Shown: piece by piece, positions 24,952-34,414 of the stretch | How positions within the stretch are numbered: the stretch's first letter is position 1 | How the letters are laid out: the number at the start of each line of letters is the position of its first letter | Assembly: GCA_964059195.1 (NCBI GenBank) | Contig: CAXKWD010000005.1 | Location: 152,239,265-152,303,264 of the forward strand | Direction: 5' to 3' | DNA: 64,000 bases | DNA from: Ectobius pallidus | Lineage: Eukaryota > Arthropoda > Insecta > Blattodea > Ectobiidae | Notes under the pieces: generated by a model | Seen by the model: the letters and a program-made list of their open reading frames with translations, nothing else | The model's database searches: none | What the model was told of the DNA's origin: nothing | Position numbers and translations under genes: made by a program

Positions 24952-25080
24952 TCACATATCCTGGTCACAGTATATCGCTAAATATCTTTCAAGATTCTCA
25001 ACTGTGAAGTTCTTCCTGTTATCTGTTAGAATAAATTTGAAGGCAGAAAATGTCCTTTCAACCTGACATGACGTCAACAA
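24952..25080 (-). pseudogene. hAT transposase C-terminal relic
   Basis: On the minus strand the frame reads LLTSCQVERTFSAFKFILT, then DNRKNFTVENLERYLAIYC and a stop at 24952-24954. The (V/A)ER-x-FS motif followed ~10 residues later by a DNR and an NLE is the hAT C-terminal dimerisation region. Only about 43 codons remain. The upstream part was lost before the LTR element inserted 20 bp further on. Not functional by itself. Confidence 0.8.
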
Positions 25081-25768
25081 TGGTTGTTCGTACGAATATT
25101 ATTGCAGTTCAGATACTTCGGTAAAAAGAAATAAACAAGATAACCAAATTAAGTATAATAAATGACAGATTAATTGCCCAAATTTATTCAAACTAAAATC
25201 ATAAAATCTCATAGCCCGTGTTTGGTCTTAAAATGACCGTGAAAAGACGGAACATTCATTATAAATATTATTAACTAGAAAGAAGGCAAAGGTAAAAAGT
25301 TTAACTACATCATTTTAAATAACTATTAAAATGAGATTGCAGTGAATAGACGGAGAAACTGGGAATTTCCCTAGCAGACCTAGCGGGTGCGAGATAAGGC
25401 AATGCAGTACTCAGGTACAATGTATCGGGAATCTCCCGAGATCTTATCACAAAGGGTACTGATCCACTTAAGTAATTCTAAGAAGTCGGCTATTGTGTTT
25501 AAGCCTTGCTTCTGATGTTGCTACTGATACAACACGCTGTCCGAACCTTCTTAGAAATCCGAGACGCTAAGTTGTGGGTTTTGAGAATAAGGGAAAATCC
25601 AATTGATTTCCGTGGGAAACTAACATATTATTATTGGTCGGGAGATTTGCCAATAAGAACTGGTCTATAGTACCACGTGCCGGGATTCACGAATAATAAT
25701 TAAGAAGAGTAGGGATAAATGTTTGTCCAAGAAAGTTTTCCTTAGGCCTACCGGGGCACTGTAAAATC

Positions 25769-25950
25769 ACTCTACTTCAAGGCCCCGCGCCTATAACAGT
25801 CATATTCAACTCTACTTCAAGGCCCCGTGCCTAGAGCAGTCAACAGGACTCTACTTCAAGGCCCCGTGCCTAGAACAGTCAAAATCACTCTACGTCGAGG
25901 CCGCGTGCCTACATCAATCACTCTACTTATCTTTGAGGCCGCGTGCCCAC
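25769..25950 (+). repeat. Tandem array of ~39-bp units in U3 of the 5' LTR
   Basis: Five units begin at 25769, 25809, 25848, 25887 and 25920 (spacings 40, 39, 39 and 33). The core is CTCTACTTCAAGGCC followed by CGYGCCTA. Units 1-3 are most alike and 4-5 are diverged. It sits directly upstream of the TATA box, where enhancer or binding-site repeats are common in LTR elements. The same array is at 31570-31751. Confidence 0.85.
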
Positions 25951-25965
25951 AGAATTAATTGGACT

Positions 25966-25972
25966 TATAAAA
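25966..25972 (+). promoter_or_regulatory. TATA box of the 5' LTR
   Basis: TATAAAA lies about 15 bases after the tandem array in otherwise mixed sequence. Transcription would be expected roughly 25-30 bases downstream, near 25998. The corresponding box in the 3' LTR is at 31767-31773. Function is inferred from position. Confidence 0.6.
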
Positions 25973-26154
25973 TTTCGCTGTGGAATTAATCGACTTAGAA
26001 GGATTCTTACATTCAATCGCGATTAGTCAAAATCATATACGGCAGCAATTGTATCACTAGTAACGATCTACCGAGAACTTGTAACAATATTAATTATTCA
26101 CAAACAAATTTTGTAATTATTGTCAATGACTGGACTTGTATTTCCAACGTTTTG

Positions 26155-26160
26155 AATAAA
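26155..26160 (+). promoter_or_regulatory. LTR polyadenylation signal AATAAA
   Basis: AATAAA lies 190 bases downstream of the TATA box, followed by a T-rich stretch near 26167-26182. In the 3' LTR it recurs at 31956-31961 and would terminate the genomic transcript. Assignment is positional. Confidence 0.5.
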
Positions 26161-26370
26161 CAGAATATTCCTTCAGTGTTCAAAGAAACTGCATTATTAT
26201 TCAAGCAATAATATTAAGGTGTTCTTCGCTTCCTACCCTGAAGCTAGAGGGAAGTGCTCAACGATCGACTGGCAGACCGGAGGCGAGTTCGACAAATAAA
26301 GACAGAAATATTTCAGTATATGCATTATACTGTGGCGCCCAGGCAACCATCCTTCCACCGAACCGCTGTA

Positions 26371-26910
26371 CATGGCTATTTCCCAACGTGAGGCACGAGT
26401 GAAGCTGGACATCAAGGATCACCAACTTCAAAAATCATCCCAAAACGGAAGGAAGACACCGCAGAATTTCTAGAACGTCACCCGTAAAGGCACCGCTGGA
26501 ATTCAAGATCGTGGTACATCAGTTCCGGAGACCGTCGCAGAAAACATCAAAAATCACCAACAGATAAGAACTTAAATATACATAGAGTTTCAGTAAAGTA
26601 AACAATTTTATTATCAATAATTTATGAAACAGTAAATATTAATTAAATAAATTAGTAAGCCTGACATCAAATAATATTTTTTTAAAAAGTTTGCAATTTA
26701 AGATCAAAGTAAAATTAAACTGAAACTCACTAAGTAAATTAAAGAATAAATTCAAGTAAAATAAAATCTTTTTCAAATTAAAAGAACTCAGGCATATCGA
26801 ATATTTATTGTGCAAGGGTATAATTATACATGTTATGCATTATATGTTGAACTTCTTAACCAAAGGTAAGGTAGATCGTAAGAGTGTATCAGTACCCTTA
26901 TAATTTATGT
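26371..26910 (+). other. 5' untranslated leader of the LTR element
   Basis: This spans the region between the repeat boundary and the chosen gag ATG. It begins CATGGCTATTTCCCAACG. The part CCCAACGTGAGGCACGA resembles the second half of a common insect Ty3/gypsy primer-binding region, whose first half (TGGCGCC) is 38 bases upstream inside the LTR. The leader is A-rich with several short upstream ATGs. Confidence 0.6.
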
Positions 26911-28830
26911 ATGTGGCTTAGAAACGGAAAAAAAATTACTAGGAATAAAATTAATATGGAAGGTGGAGAGGGGCACGACTTGCTTAATGGTGAGGAAATA
27001 AATAATTGTAGAATGGAGATTAACAATGAGAACAGTGTCGCGACAGGTGACGGAGTGTTGGAGCAGGGAGTTGATAATAGGCCTAGGGAAATGAATCAAA
27101 CCATAGACCCGAATTCTATTGCATATTTGATAGCTATGATGAGGGAATCTAAGGAAAGTATGAGGGAATCTAATGAAGCTATGATGAAGGGACTAGAAAA
27201 GTCAAGTAGTGAAACTAGGGAAAGTATCAAGGAACTAGAGAAAAATACCGGGGAAAAGATAGAGAAACTGGGAGATAGGATAGACCAATCGGACCAAGAA
27301 CATAGGCTGAATGTAGATAGGCTTGAGAGGGAGCTTAATAATATAAAAGAGGTCCAATCTAACTTATGCAACGAAATCAGGGGAGAATTCTGTAGGGAAC
27401 TTAAAGAAAGTGAAAAAGCAATGAGGCAAGAAATTAGTGAAAGTCAAGGGGAAATTAGGTCTGAATTAGAGAATAATATGGCATCGGTAGATAGGAAAAT
27501 AGAAATTCAGGGCAAGAAATATGAAGAAAAATTATCAAATGAAAGGAAAATTTTGGAGAAAGAAATACAGAAATCGGAGTCTAGCTTGAAAAAGAATATG
27601 GAGACTCAGGTGGGAAAAGTAAAAGTAGGGTTAGGAGATAAAATCTCAGAAGTAAATGACAAGGTAGTGCATTTAGAAAATATATTAGCTGAGAAAATAG
27701 GGGAAATCTCTAAAGAAGTAAGCACGGTAGCTAAAGAGGTCGAAAATCGTAGGCCTGTAGCTAATAACTATGCTGTAAATTGTAGTGAGAGTATATGCAA
27801 TGGAATAGGAAATACATATAGGCCTCCTAGTGTTGCAAATGAGTCCTGTAATACAGTACACGAGACGGTAGCCACCAGCATGCCGGTAGTTAGCGATAAT
27901 AGGATTAATATATGTAATTTAATAGGAAATGAGGTATCACTTCCCAGCTTCAATGAGAGCAACACGAGCCCTCAGAGTTTCTTGAAATCTGTTGAAGAGT
28001 ATTTTACTTTGCGGTCTATTCCATCTCAGTACAAAATGTTGATCCTCGGTAGAGCCTTAAAAGGAAAAACAAAAGAGTGGTTTGAACTTACAGTACACCC
28101 GGAGTGCAACTATGAGGATTTTAAGCAGTTATTCTTAGCAAGATATTGGGGTGAGGCGAAGAGAGCTTTAGCTAGAAATGAGGTCTATAATGGGAGATAT
28201 TCACCTAGGGGCAACGTCTCTCTATCGGACCATTTCCTAAAAGTTATAGGCCTAATCAAGTTACTAGACCCCGGAATGCCAGAACGCGAGGCCATTCAGC
28301 TTGTGACGAGACATTTTCAGCCGGAAATATGTAACCTGCTTATAGTATCATGTCCCCAAACTTATAGCAAGGCTTTGGAGTTATTATCTAGTTTCGAAGT
28401 AGGAACTAACAGAGAAGAGCGTAGCGATAATAGGAGACAAAATGGACCGGATAATATGCAAATGAATCAAGATACGAGAGGAGGTCCAAATAATGACAGA
28501 GGTAGATGGAACCAAGGACATGCCAACAGAAATGCGGAATCGAACAGAGGACCCCCTAATAATAACTCATATAGAAATAATGGGAACCAAAACTGGAGGG
28601 GAAATAATCAAGAGAATAGGCCTCAAGACAGACAAGTAAATAATGTTCGATTTCATGGCAGGATGCAGAACGAAGTAGGAGAACGAATTCCAGAAAACCA
28701 GGGGGACATTAACATAGAAGGTGAAAGGAATCAGGCGCATAGCACGGGAAACCACAATGGTATTCAGGGAGACATTCGTCACAGAAATGACGAAAGGCAT
28801 GTAGCGCAAGACAGGCCTTTAAACTACTAG
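26911..28830 (+). CDS. gag: Gag polyprotein of the LTR retrotransposon
   Basis: The structural protein would assemble the cytoplasmic virus-like particle. Of the 639 codons, the first ATG in frame is 26911 (MWLRNGKKI); a second at 26956 (MEGGEG) is possible. The open frame continues upstream only through a GTG. Residues about 70-280 are a long E/K/R-rich coiled coil with repeated MRES and EIR-like words. Residues about 343-496 match the retrotransposon Gag capsid region: LPSFNES, an FLKSVEEYF helix, KTKEWFELTVHP, and FKQLFLARYWGEAKR. Residues 498-639 are an N/R/G/Q-rich, probably disordered, basic tail. There is no CCHC zinc knuckle, so RNA binding presumably rests on the basic tail. The frame is intact. 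Its last codons overlap a -1 slippery site leading into pol. Confidence 0.88.
   Translation: MWLRNGKKITRNKINMEGGEGHDLLNGEEINNCRMEINNENSVATGDGVLEQGVDNRPREMNQTIDPNSIAYLIAMMRESKESMRESNEAMMKGLEKSSSETRESIKELEKNTGEKIEKLGDRIDQSDQEHRLNVDRLERELNNIKEVQSNLCNEIRGEFCRELKESEKAMRQEISESQGEIRSELENNMASVDRKIEIQGKKYEEKLSNERKILEKEIQKSESSLKKNMETQVGKVKVGLGDKISEVNDKVVHLENILAEKIGEISKEVSTVAKEVENRRPVANNYAVNCSESICNGIGNTYRPPSVANESCNTVHETVATSMPVVSDNRINICNLIGNEVSLPSFNESNTSPQSFLKSVEEYFTLRSIPSQYKMLILGRALKGKTKEWFELTVHPECNYEDFKQLFLARYWGEAKRALARNEVYNGRYSPRGNVSLSDHFLKVIGLIKLLDPGMPEREAIQLVTRHFQPEICNLLIVSCPQTYSKALELLSSFEVGTNREERSDNRRQNGPDNMQMNQDTRGGPNNDRGRWNQGHANRNAESNRGPPNNNSYRNNGNQNWRGNNQENRPQDRQVNNVRFHGRMQNEVGERIPENQGDINIEGERNQAHSTGNHNGIQGDIRHRNDERHVAQDRPLNY
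28818..28824 (+). promoter_or_regulatory. -1 ribosomal frameshift heptamer TTTAAAC
   Basis: In the gag frame this reads T TTA AAC, matching the X XXY YYZ rule for -1 slippage. It is followed by TAC and then the gag stop TAG at 28828-28830. The -1 frame is open from here to 30059, into the protease. The sequence downstream has short complementary words (GGTC near 28845 and GACC near 28864), but I cannot assign a firm stem or pseudoknot. Confidence 0.75.
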
Positions 28831-30062
28831 GAGACGCATTTGGAGGTCGAAATGACGTCACACAGACCGAGGGATTAAAAGGATTAAAAAGACCTGATAA
28901 TGAAAATAAAACACGAGAGAAGGGGTGCGTAGTAGGATGTGCAAATAGAGAGGGTATAACACCCACATATCCGCCATTAATAAGGGTAAAAATAGACCAA
29001 TTTGAAGTCGATATGTTGGTGGACACTGGCTGTACTTTTTCTCTAATAAACGAAAAATTCTATGAAACGCTGAAAGCAGCAAGAGTGCGCGTTCAGGAAT
29101 TGAAAGTACATGGCCTATACGCACAAACTGCAATTGGTGCCAAATCCCATAAAATTGAGCATCAGTGTATGTTGCCGTTGGAAATTGAGGGAAAGAAGTT
29201 AGAAGTCTACTTTTTGACAATAAAACATTTAGCACATAAATTAATTCTGGGTTGTGATTCTATGACAGATCAACTAATGAGAATAAATTTTGAAGAAAAT
29301 TGGGTAGAAATGGAATTAGATGAGAAAGAAAAGTTACGTGTACCGTTTTTATCTAATGAGAATATAATTACTAAGGAGTTGGAGTGCCAAAATGAAGATG
29401 TATTATTACGCGAGCCTTTCGTGGTGGAATCAGTTGTAGTACAAGAGGGAAATAGTATCGACGAATATAGGCCTATGGGAATTAAACCGGCCGTATTTAT
29501 ATATGAAGGTGATAATGAGGCTGATTGTGACGAAAGTGTCGCAGAGTTACAGGGAATGGAATCTGATATTGTTTGGGAGGACGAAGAATATGATCATTTG
29601 TGCATTAAGGGTTCTAATAATTATGTAGATGAAAATGAATGTGAAACGGTACACGCGAATTTTACTAACATTAGTCAGAATGGAGGAAATGAAGAGGAAA
29701 ATGTTGATATCGAATTAATTCTCAGAGAGAAAGTAGAAGAAATTGATGTGCTATCAGATGGTCAAAAGTCGACTTTATATAACATGCTATATAAGAACAA
29801 ATCAGTGTTCAGTTCAACTCCAGGCCTATTTCGGGGTTACCAACGCAAATTGAAATTAAAACAAGATATTCCTGAGCGTCGCTATAAGAGTAGGCCTGTA
29901 CCAATTTCAATGATGGAAGAAGCCTGTAAGCAAATAAATCCGATTTGTGGTGTAGTGAAAGCACATGGAAAACTACGCTTAACCTTTGACTCTAGTTATC
30001 TTAAATTATTCATAGAAGCAGAAAATTTTTGGGCAGAACCAATAAAGGATATAAATCCGTAA
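28824..30062 (+). pseudogene. pol: Truncated Pol: retropepsin plus start of reverse transcriptase
   Basis: The frame is read by -1 slippage from gag; an internal ATG at 29013 is not needed. Residue ~67 begins the aspartic protease motif DTGCTFSLI, and LILGCDSM at ~140 is the flap-distal hydrophobic-G motif of retropepsins. So the protease may be complete and active as a dimer, cleaving Gag. An acidic linker of ~170 residues follows. RT then starts near residue 340 with IPERRYKSRPVPIS. About 18-20 residues seem missing between KQI and NPICGVV. After GKLRLTFDSSYL and AEPIKDI the frame hits TAA. No YxDD, RNase H or integrase follows. The product could mature Gag but could not reverse transcribe or integrate. 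Confidence 0.8.
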
Positions 30063-30901
30063 AATGTATTCAGATGATCAGTGATTTTTGTGTGACGTCA
30101 TTTATCGACAATGTATTGTAAATATGAACAAATTAGAGGAAAGGGCAGAATAACCGAAAGGCATTGTACTGAGTTGGAATAATGTAGGCCTATAACCTGT
30201 AATGTATATTTTACGCGGCGAAATAGCTATTGGCATGATAGGTTATCAGTCCCACATAGGTTTAGGATTATAGGAATGTGTGTGAATGAGAGTAAAATAT
30301 ACGTGTGTGTATTGCATTCTTTATAATATAGTGCAAGTGTAGTGAGAACTGCTTGATCGACCTTGTCAAAGTCTCATGGTAAAAGAGTGTTTCTTTGCAT
30401 TCTTTATAATATAGTGTAGGTGTAGTGAGAACTGCTTGATCGACCTTGTCAAAGTCTCAATATAAAAAAAAAAAAAGTGTTTTTGTTTTTCTTTATGCAT
30501 TCAATATATTTTATAAAATTTCAGTGAGAACTGCTTGAGCTTAATTTTCATGGTCTCACGAGGGTATATCGGTAAATTTATGGTGTTTACGTAAAATTTT
30601 GTTGTAATGTCTTGGTCGTGCAATAAACCAAGTAATAAGTACAAGCAACGTAACACTACAGGAAACCGCAAGATGTATGAATGCATGAATGTGATAGGTT
30701 CAGAAAACTTGTACATGTGGGACAGGATTTAAGGTGAAGTCTCGTGTCAAGATAGGAATTAAATTAGTTATGTATTTGTTTAAGATAGTTGCAACACTGG
30801 AGGAAAATAAGGTATAATATTTTGTGGAGAGATGCAGTATATTCAGCCAGTAAGTCAATCATAGGCTATGATGATTCCTGTCTTAATAGACTGGGGCATA
30901 T
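30063..30901 (+). other. Noncoding 3' segment of the LTR element interior
   Basis: No reading frame of interest is present. It starts where RT breaks off, so a deletion junction lies at or near 30055-30065. It includes the tandem repeats at 30314-30560. Just before the 3' LTR there is only a short GGGG (30893-30896) rather than a long polypurine tract, which is unusual for a recently mobile element. Confidence 0.6.
30314..30560 (+). repeat. 2.5 tandem units of 83 bp in the element's 3' region
   Basis: Units begin GCATTCTTTATAATATAGTG at 30314 and 30397 (period 83, highly similar). A diverged third starts GCATTCAATATATTTTATAA at 30497, after an A-rich expansion. Each contains GTGAGAACTGCTTGA followed by a GTCTCA motif. 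They may be packaging, RNA-stability or polypurine-related repeats. Function unknown. Confidence 0.8.
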
Positions 30902-32171
30902 ATTGCAGTTCAGATACTTCGGTAAAAAGAAATAAACAAGATAACCAAATTAAGTATAATAAATGACAGATTAATTGCCCAAATTTATTCAAACTAAAAT
31001 CATAAAATCTCATAGCCCGTGTTTGGTCTTAAAATGACCGTGAAAAGACGGAACATTCATTATAAATATTATTAACTAGAAAGAAGGCAAAGGTAAAAAG
31101 TTTAACTACATCATTTTAAATAACTATTAAAATGAGATTGCAGTGAATAGACGGAGAAGCTGGGAATTTCCCTAGCAGACCTAGCGGGTGCGAGATAAGG
31201 CAATGCAGTACTCAGGTACAATGTATCGGGAATCTCCCGAGATCTTATCACAAAGGGTACTGATCCACTTAAGTAATTCTAAGAAGTCGGCTATTGTGTT
31301 TAAGCCTTGCTTCTGATGTTGCTACTGATACAACACGCTGTCCGAACCTTCTTAGAAATCCGAGACGCTAAGTTGTGGGTTTTGAGAATAAGGGAAAATC
31401 CAATTGATTTCCGTGGGAAACTAACATATTATTATTGGTCGGGAGATTTGCCAATAAGAACTGGTCTATAGTACCACGTGCCGGGATTCACGAATAATAA
31501 TTAAGAAGAGTAGGGATAAATGTTTGTCCAAGAAAGTTTTCCTTAGGCCTACCGGGGCACTGTAAAATCACTCTACTTCAAGGCCCCGCGCCTATAACAG
31601 TCATATTCAACTCTACTTCAAGGCCCCGTGCCTAGAGCAGTCAACAGGACTCTACTTCAAGGCCCCGTGCCTAGAACAGTCAAAATCACTCTACGTCGAG
31701 GCCGCGTGCCTACATCAATCACTCTACTTATCTTTGAGGCCGCGTGCCCACAGAATTAATTGGACTTATAAAATTTCGCTGTGGAATTAATCGACTTAGA
31801 AGGATTCTTACATTCAATCGCGATTAGTCAAAATCATATACGGCAGCAATTGTATCACTAGTAACGATCTACCGAGAACTTGTAACAATATTAATTATTC
31901 ACAAACAAATTTTGTAATTATTGTCAATGACTGGACTTGTATTTCCAACGTTTTGAATAAACAGAATATTCCTTCAGTGTTCAAAGAAACTGCATTATTA
32001 TTCAAGCAATAATATTAAGGTGTTCTTCGCTTCCTACCCTGAAGCTAGAGGGAAGTGCTCAACGATCGACTGGCAGACCGGAGGCGAGTTCGACAAATAA
32101 AGACAGAAATATTTCAGTATATGCATTATACTGTGGCGCCCAGGCAACCATCCTTCCACCGAACCGCTGTA
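30902..32171 (+). repeat. 3' long terminal repeat
   Basis: A copy of 25101-26370 displaced by exactly 5801 bases. The only difference I found is G at 31159 versus A at 25358. The repeat ends ...CGCTGTA and is followed directly by the target duplication ATATT. The TGGCGCCC motif is also in this copy (32134-32141), so it is a true part of the LTR. Confidence 0.92.
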
Positions 32172-32719
32172 ATATTTTAAAAGGAATACGCCGGTACTCG
32201 TACATTTCCTCTCTAGACGACATTGGGTTGAACGAAACGCTGGTGCTATTAATTTCAACCCGACAAAAATTGTCTCTCCGCAAAATATCGATTTGTCAAC
32301 TGACAAACAAAAAAGACAAAAAAGTAGCCTAAATTAGATATTTTAGGTTTTATATCCCGTTTAGGTACATTTAGGTTTTTATACCCCATTTAGGTATTTT
32401 TAGGTGCCACAGAATTAATGTGGGTGAATCCTATGGACATGATTCGAAAAAGTGTATGATCGCTTTTTGTTTTGGAAGTAAGGAAAAAAATAGGTAAAAA
32501 CCTAAGAATCCGGTCCCTAATAATTACCCATACTTTGAAAATAGTATGCAATTGTAGAAGTATCAATTAAGATGTCGTGGAGCATGCATTGCTGAGAAAC
32601 TAAAAATTATAAATTTCATGCATTTCCCAGGATCCCATAAACTCCACTTTTATTAAGCTTATACTGTGCATTGGGACAAGGCATTTAATCACTATACAAT
32701 AGTGAAAAAGGAAAATGAA

Positions 32720-33290
32720 AAATTCATTTATGACCTAAAAATAGTGAAAATATGACACAACATTTTAAAATTATAACCTAGGCCTATAGATTTTCCATTA
32801 TGACTTATATTTGGTTTTTAAGTAATTAATTTCTAAACACAATTTAATGAATGCTAGTGAGTTAAATATGAATTTACAATATAAAACACACCTATTTTAT
32901 TACTAAAGAAGTAAGTAAATTTACACTTCTTGGACATCCTTAGCGAAAAAAATCTGACCTGGCATGGCCATAAAATTGCCCCTAGCAAATATGTGCCATT
33001 TAAAAGAAAGATAAAAAACAATTCTTTATTGCCACAAAACAATCTGCTATAGTGTTTACAATAAACCTGAATTAAAATTAACTGTGAAGACTTGGCAGAG
33101 ATTCTCAAATAAAAATGATTGTCTATTGTCTAAAAGTAACGATTTGTACATGGAAAAGCTTCTCTCTGCCTCCACTGAAACGTGACCTACAAGTGCCGAA
33201 AATGACCTAAAAATGCCGAAAATGACTTTAAAATTTCCAAAAAGACCTTTCTCTTGGAAATGACGAAAAATGCAAAACAAAGCAAAAGAA
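32720..33290 (-). pseudogene. hAT transposase C-terminal relic in a decayed element
   Basis: The minus frame ending at 33056 contains VSVEAERSFSMYKSLLLDNR followed by FENLCQVFTVN. The AERSFS and DNR...EN motifs mark the hAT C-terminal dimerisation domain. The relic is a different lineage from the one at 24952. Around it are repeated GACCTAAAAATG-type words like those in the MITE at 5753-6219, so that MITE may be a deletion derivative of this family. I could not find terminal repeats, so the edges are approximate. Confidence 0.7.
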
Positions 33291-33477
33291 TACAAAATCA
33301 AATTGCCCTTATTTAATCAATTACTTCATGATACACATTTACATATATTTGAGCTATTTTTTAAACTTCATGTAAAAAGGATGCAAAATCATCAAATGCC
33401 TTGCCCTAATAATTTCTATCTGACATTCACTATTATTTTTGTTTCCCTTTGTCATAGTTTTTACCTCTCTCTTTTAG

Positions 33478-33845
33478 GATTTAAGCGACCCAAGCCACCC
33501 GGGCCTTACATGGCCGCGACCTGTCGGGAGAGGGGATTATCTTTGGATCACATACATACTTTTTGACCCCGGATGAGTGATCAGCCCAATGCCGGGGCCA
33601 CCTCCAAGAAAACACGAACACATAGGACGATACACGCCATTCACACACACTCACTGAGAACAAGGCGAGGATGGGGATAAAGATGATAATGACGGCCAGA
33701 TGATATCCGGGGACCAAGGGCCTAAAGTTACCTAACATTTGTCTCAAATGTGAGGGAAAAGCCCGGAAAAAACCTCACCTGGGTAACTTGTCCCGACCAG
33801 GAATCGAACCTGGGTCCGCTGCGTGGACTTTCGCCATTCGTACTC
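33478..33845 (-). mobile_element. tRNA-derived SINE, minus strand
   Basis: On the minus strand the head contains a GGGTTCGATTCC-like B box (the forward strand reads GGAATCGAACCTGG at 33802). Next comes CCAGGTGAGGTTTTTTCCGG, then a CCCGGATATCATCTGGCC-like block and a GGCATTGGGCTGATC block. It matches the SINE at 21316-21600 in order and content and keeps a fuller body. Confidence 0.75.
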
Positions 33846-34406
33846 GAGAAATAATCGACAACGAGCAACTGTGAAAAAATTTACTCACAGATAAGATGGT
33901 AGTTTTAACATTGTACATTAATTTACTAATTGCTTCACTTAGTGGTTGGAACAGGAATAGACTCAACATTCCTGACCCAAGAGCTGGGGGCGGGAGTGGA
34001 CAAGGTATAAACCTGGCAGTGACTTTGAAGAATGGAGGTAGTCAAAGAGATGAACAGATGTAGTCAGACACGCGCGCGCAGACAAATAAAACAAGGCGTT
34101 ATAAAACACAGACAATTAACACCCACAACCCTTTCACCATAAATTCACCAAGCCATGCCATCAAAATCGTGTAGTATACACAACAAATCGTTAAATTTGA
34201 GGATTTACTTTACCAGCATCTACGTCACCATTTCAAGTTACTAAAATTTCATTTAATTTACTGTAATAGAATAAAAATTATTGTATTAATAAAAGTAAAC
34301 TTGTTCGAGACGTTCAAATTATTATAGAAAGCTTATTGGGTGTTTGAATGTTAAGACATTCTTATGTCTGGTTACGATGGGGCTACACAGATCAGAACCG
34401 GTTAAC
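33846..34406. other. Unassigned sequence
   Basis: No gene or element boundary is seen. There is a short CGCGCGCG run near 34071. Confidence 0.5.
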
Positions 34407-34414
34407 GTGATGCC

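Larger units (their letters stand above)
25101..26370 (+). repeat. 5' long terminal repeat
   Basis: This is the 1270-bp left LTR, identical to 30902-32171 except at one base. It includes a tandem array (25769-25950), a TATAAAA box at 25966-25972 and an AATAAA signal at 26155-26160. These would place U3 from 25101 to about 25995, R to about 26180, and U5 after that. The sequence TGGCGCCC, which looks like the start of a primer-binding site, lies inside the repeat at 26333-26340 rather than just after it. Confidence 0.92.
25101..32171 (+). mobile_element. Young LTR retrotransposon (Ty3/gypsy-like), RT and integrase deleted
   Basis: Two 1270-bp direct repeats bound a 4.5-kb interior, and the whole is flanked by the 5-bp duplication ATATT (25096-25100 and 32172-32176). 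The repeats differ at a single position by my reading (A at 25358, G at 31159). The interior holds gag, a -1 frameshift site and a truncated pol ending early in RT. No RT catalytic YxDD, RNase H, integrase HHCC or DDE motif, or env remains. The protease-then-RT order and RT wording suggest Ty3/gypsy; BEL/Pao is less likely. The ends are not the usual TG...CA, so each boundary could shift by 1-2 bases. Confidence 0.9.
24679..32519. mobile_element. hAT element (TAGGGACCGG ends) carrying an LTR retrotransposon
   Basis: The termini TAGGGACCGGATTTTTAGG and CCTAAGAATCCGGTCCCTA form inverted repeats, with the exact 8-bp duplication ATAATTAC at 24671-24678 and 32520-32527. Subterminal sequence is full of TTTAGGTTTTTA-like words at both ends. 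Without the LTR insertion and its duplicated ATATT, the element would be about 765 bp. Its minus strand still carries a transposase C-terminus (24952-25080). The hAT insertion therefore predates the LTR element, and its ends survived the interruption intact. Confidence 0.9.

Noticed and set aside
25769..25950. CRISPR-like array of regularly spaced repeats
   Set aside because: The units are contiguous tandem repeats within an LTR, present in both LTRs, and the genome is eukaryotic.
28567..29235. Minus-strand frames opposite the end of gag and the protease
   Set aside because: Shadows of the gag and pol coding sequence with no motif of their own.
30063..30901. A third open frame such as env downstream of pol
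   Set aside because: Only short frames occur, the region is built of tandem repeats and A-rich sequence, and no membrane or cleavage motif is present.
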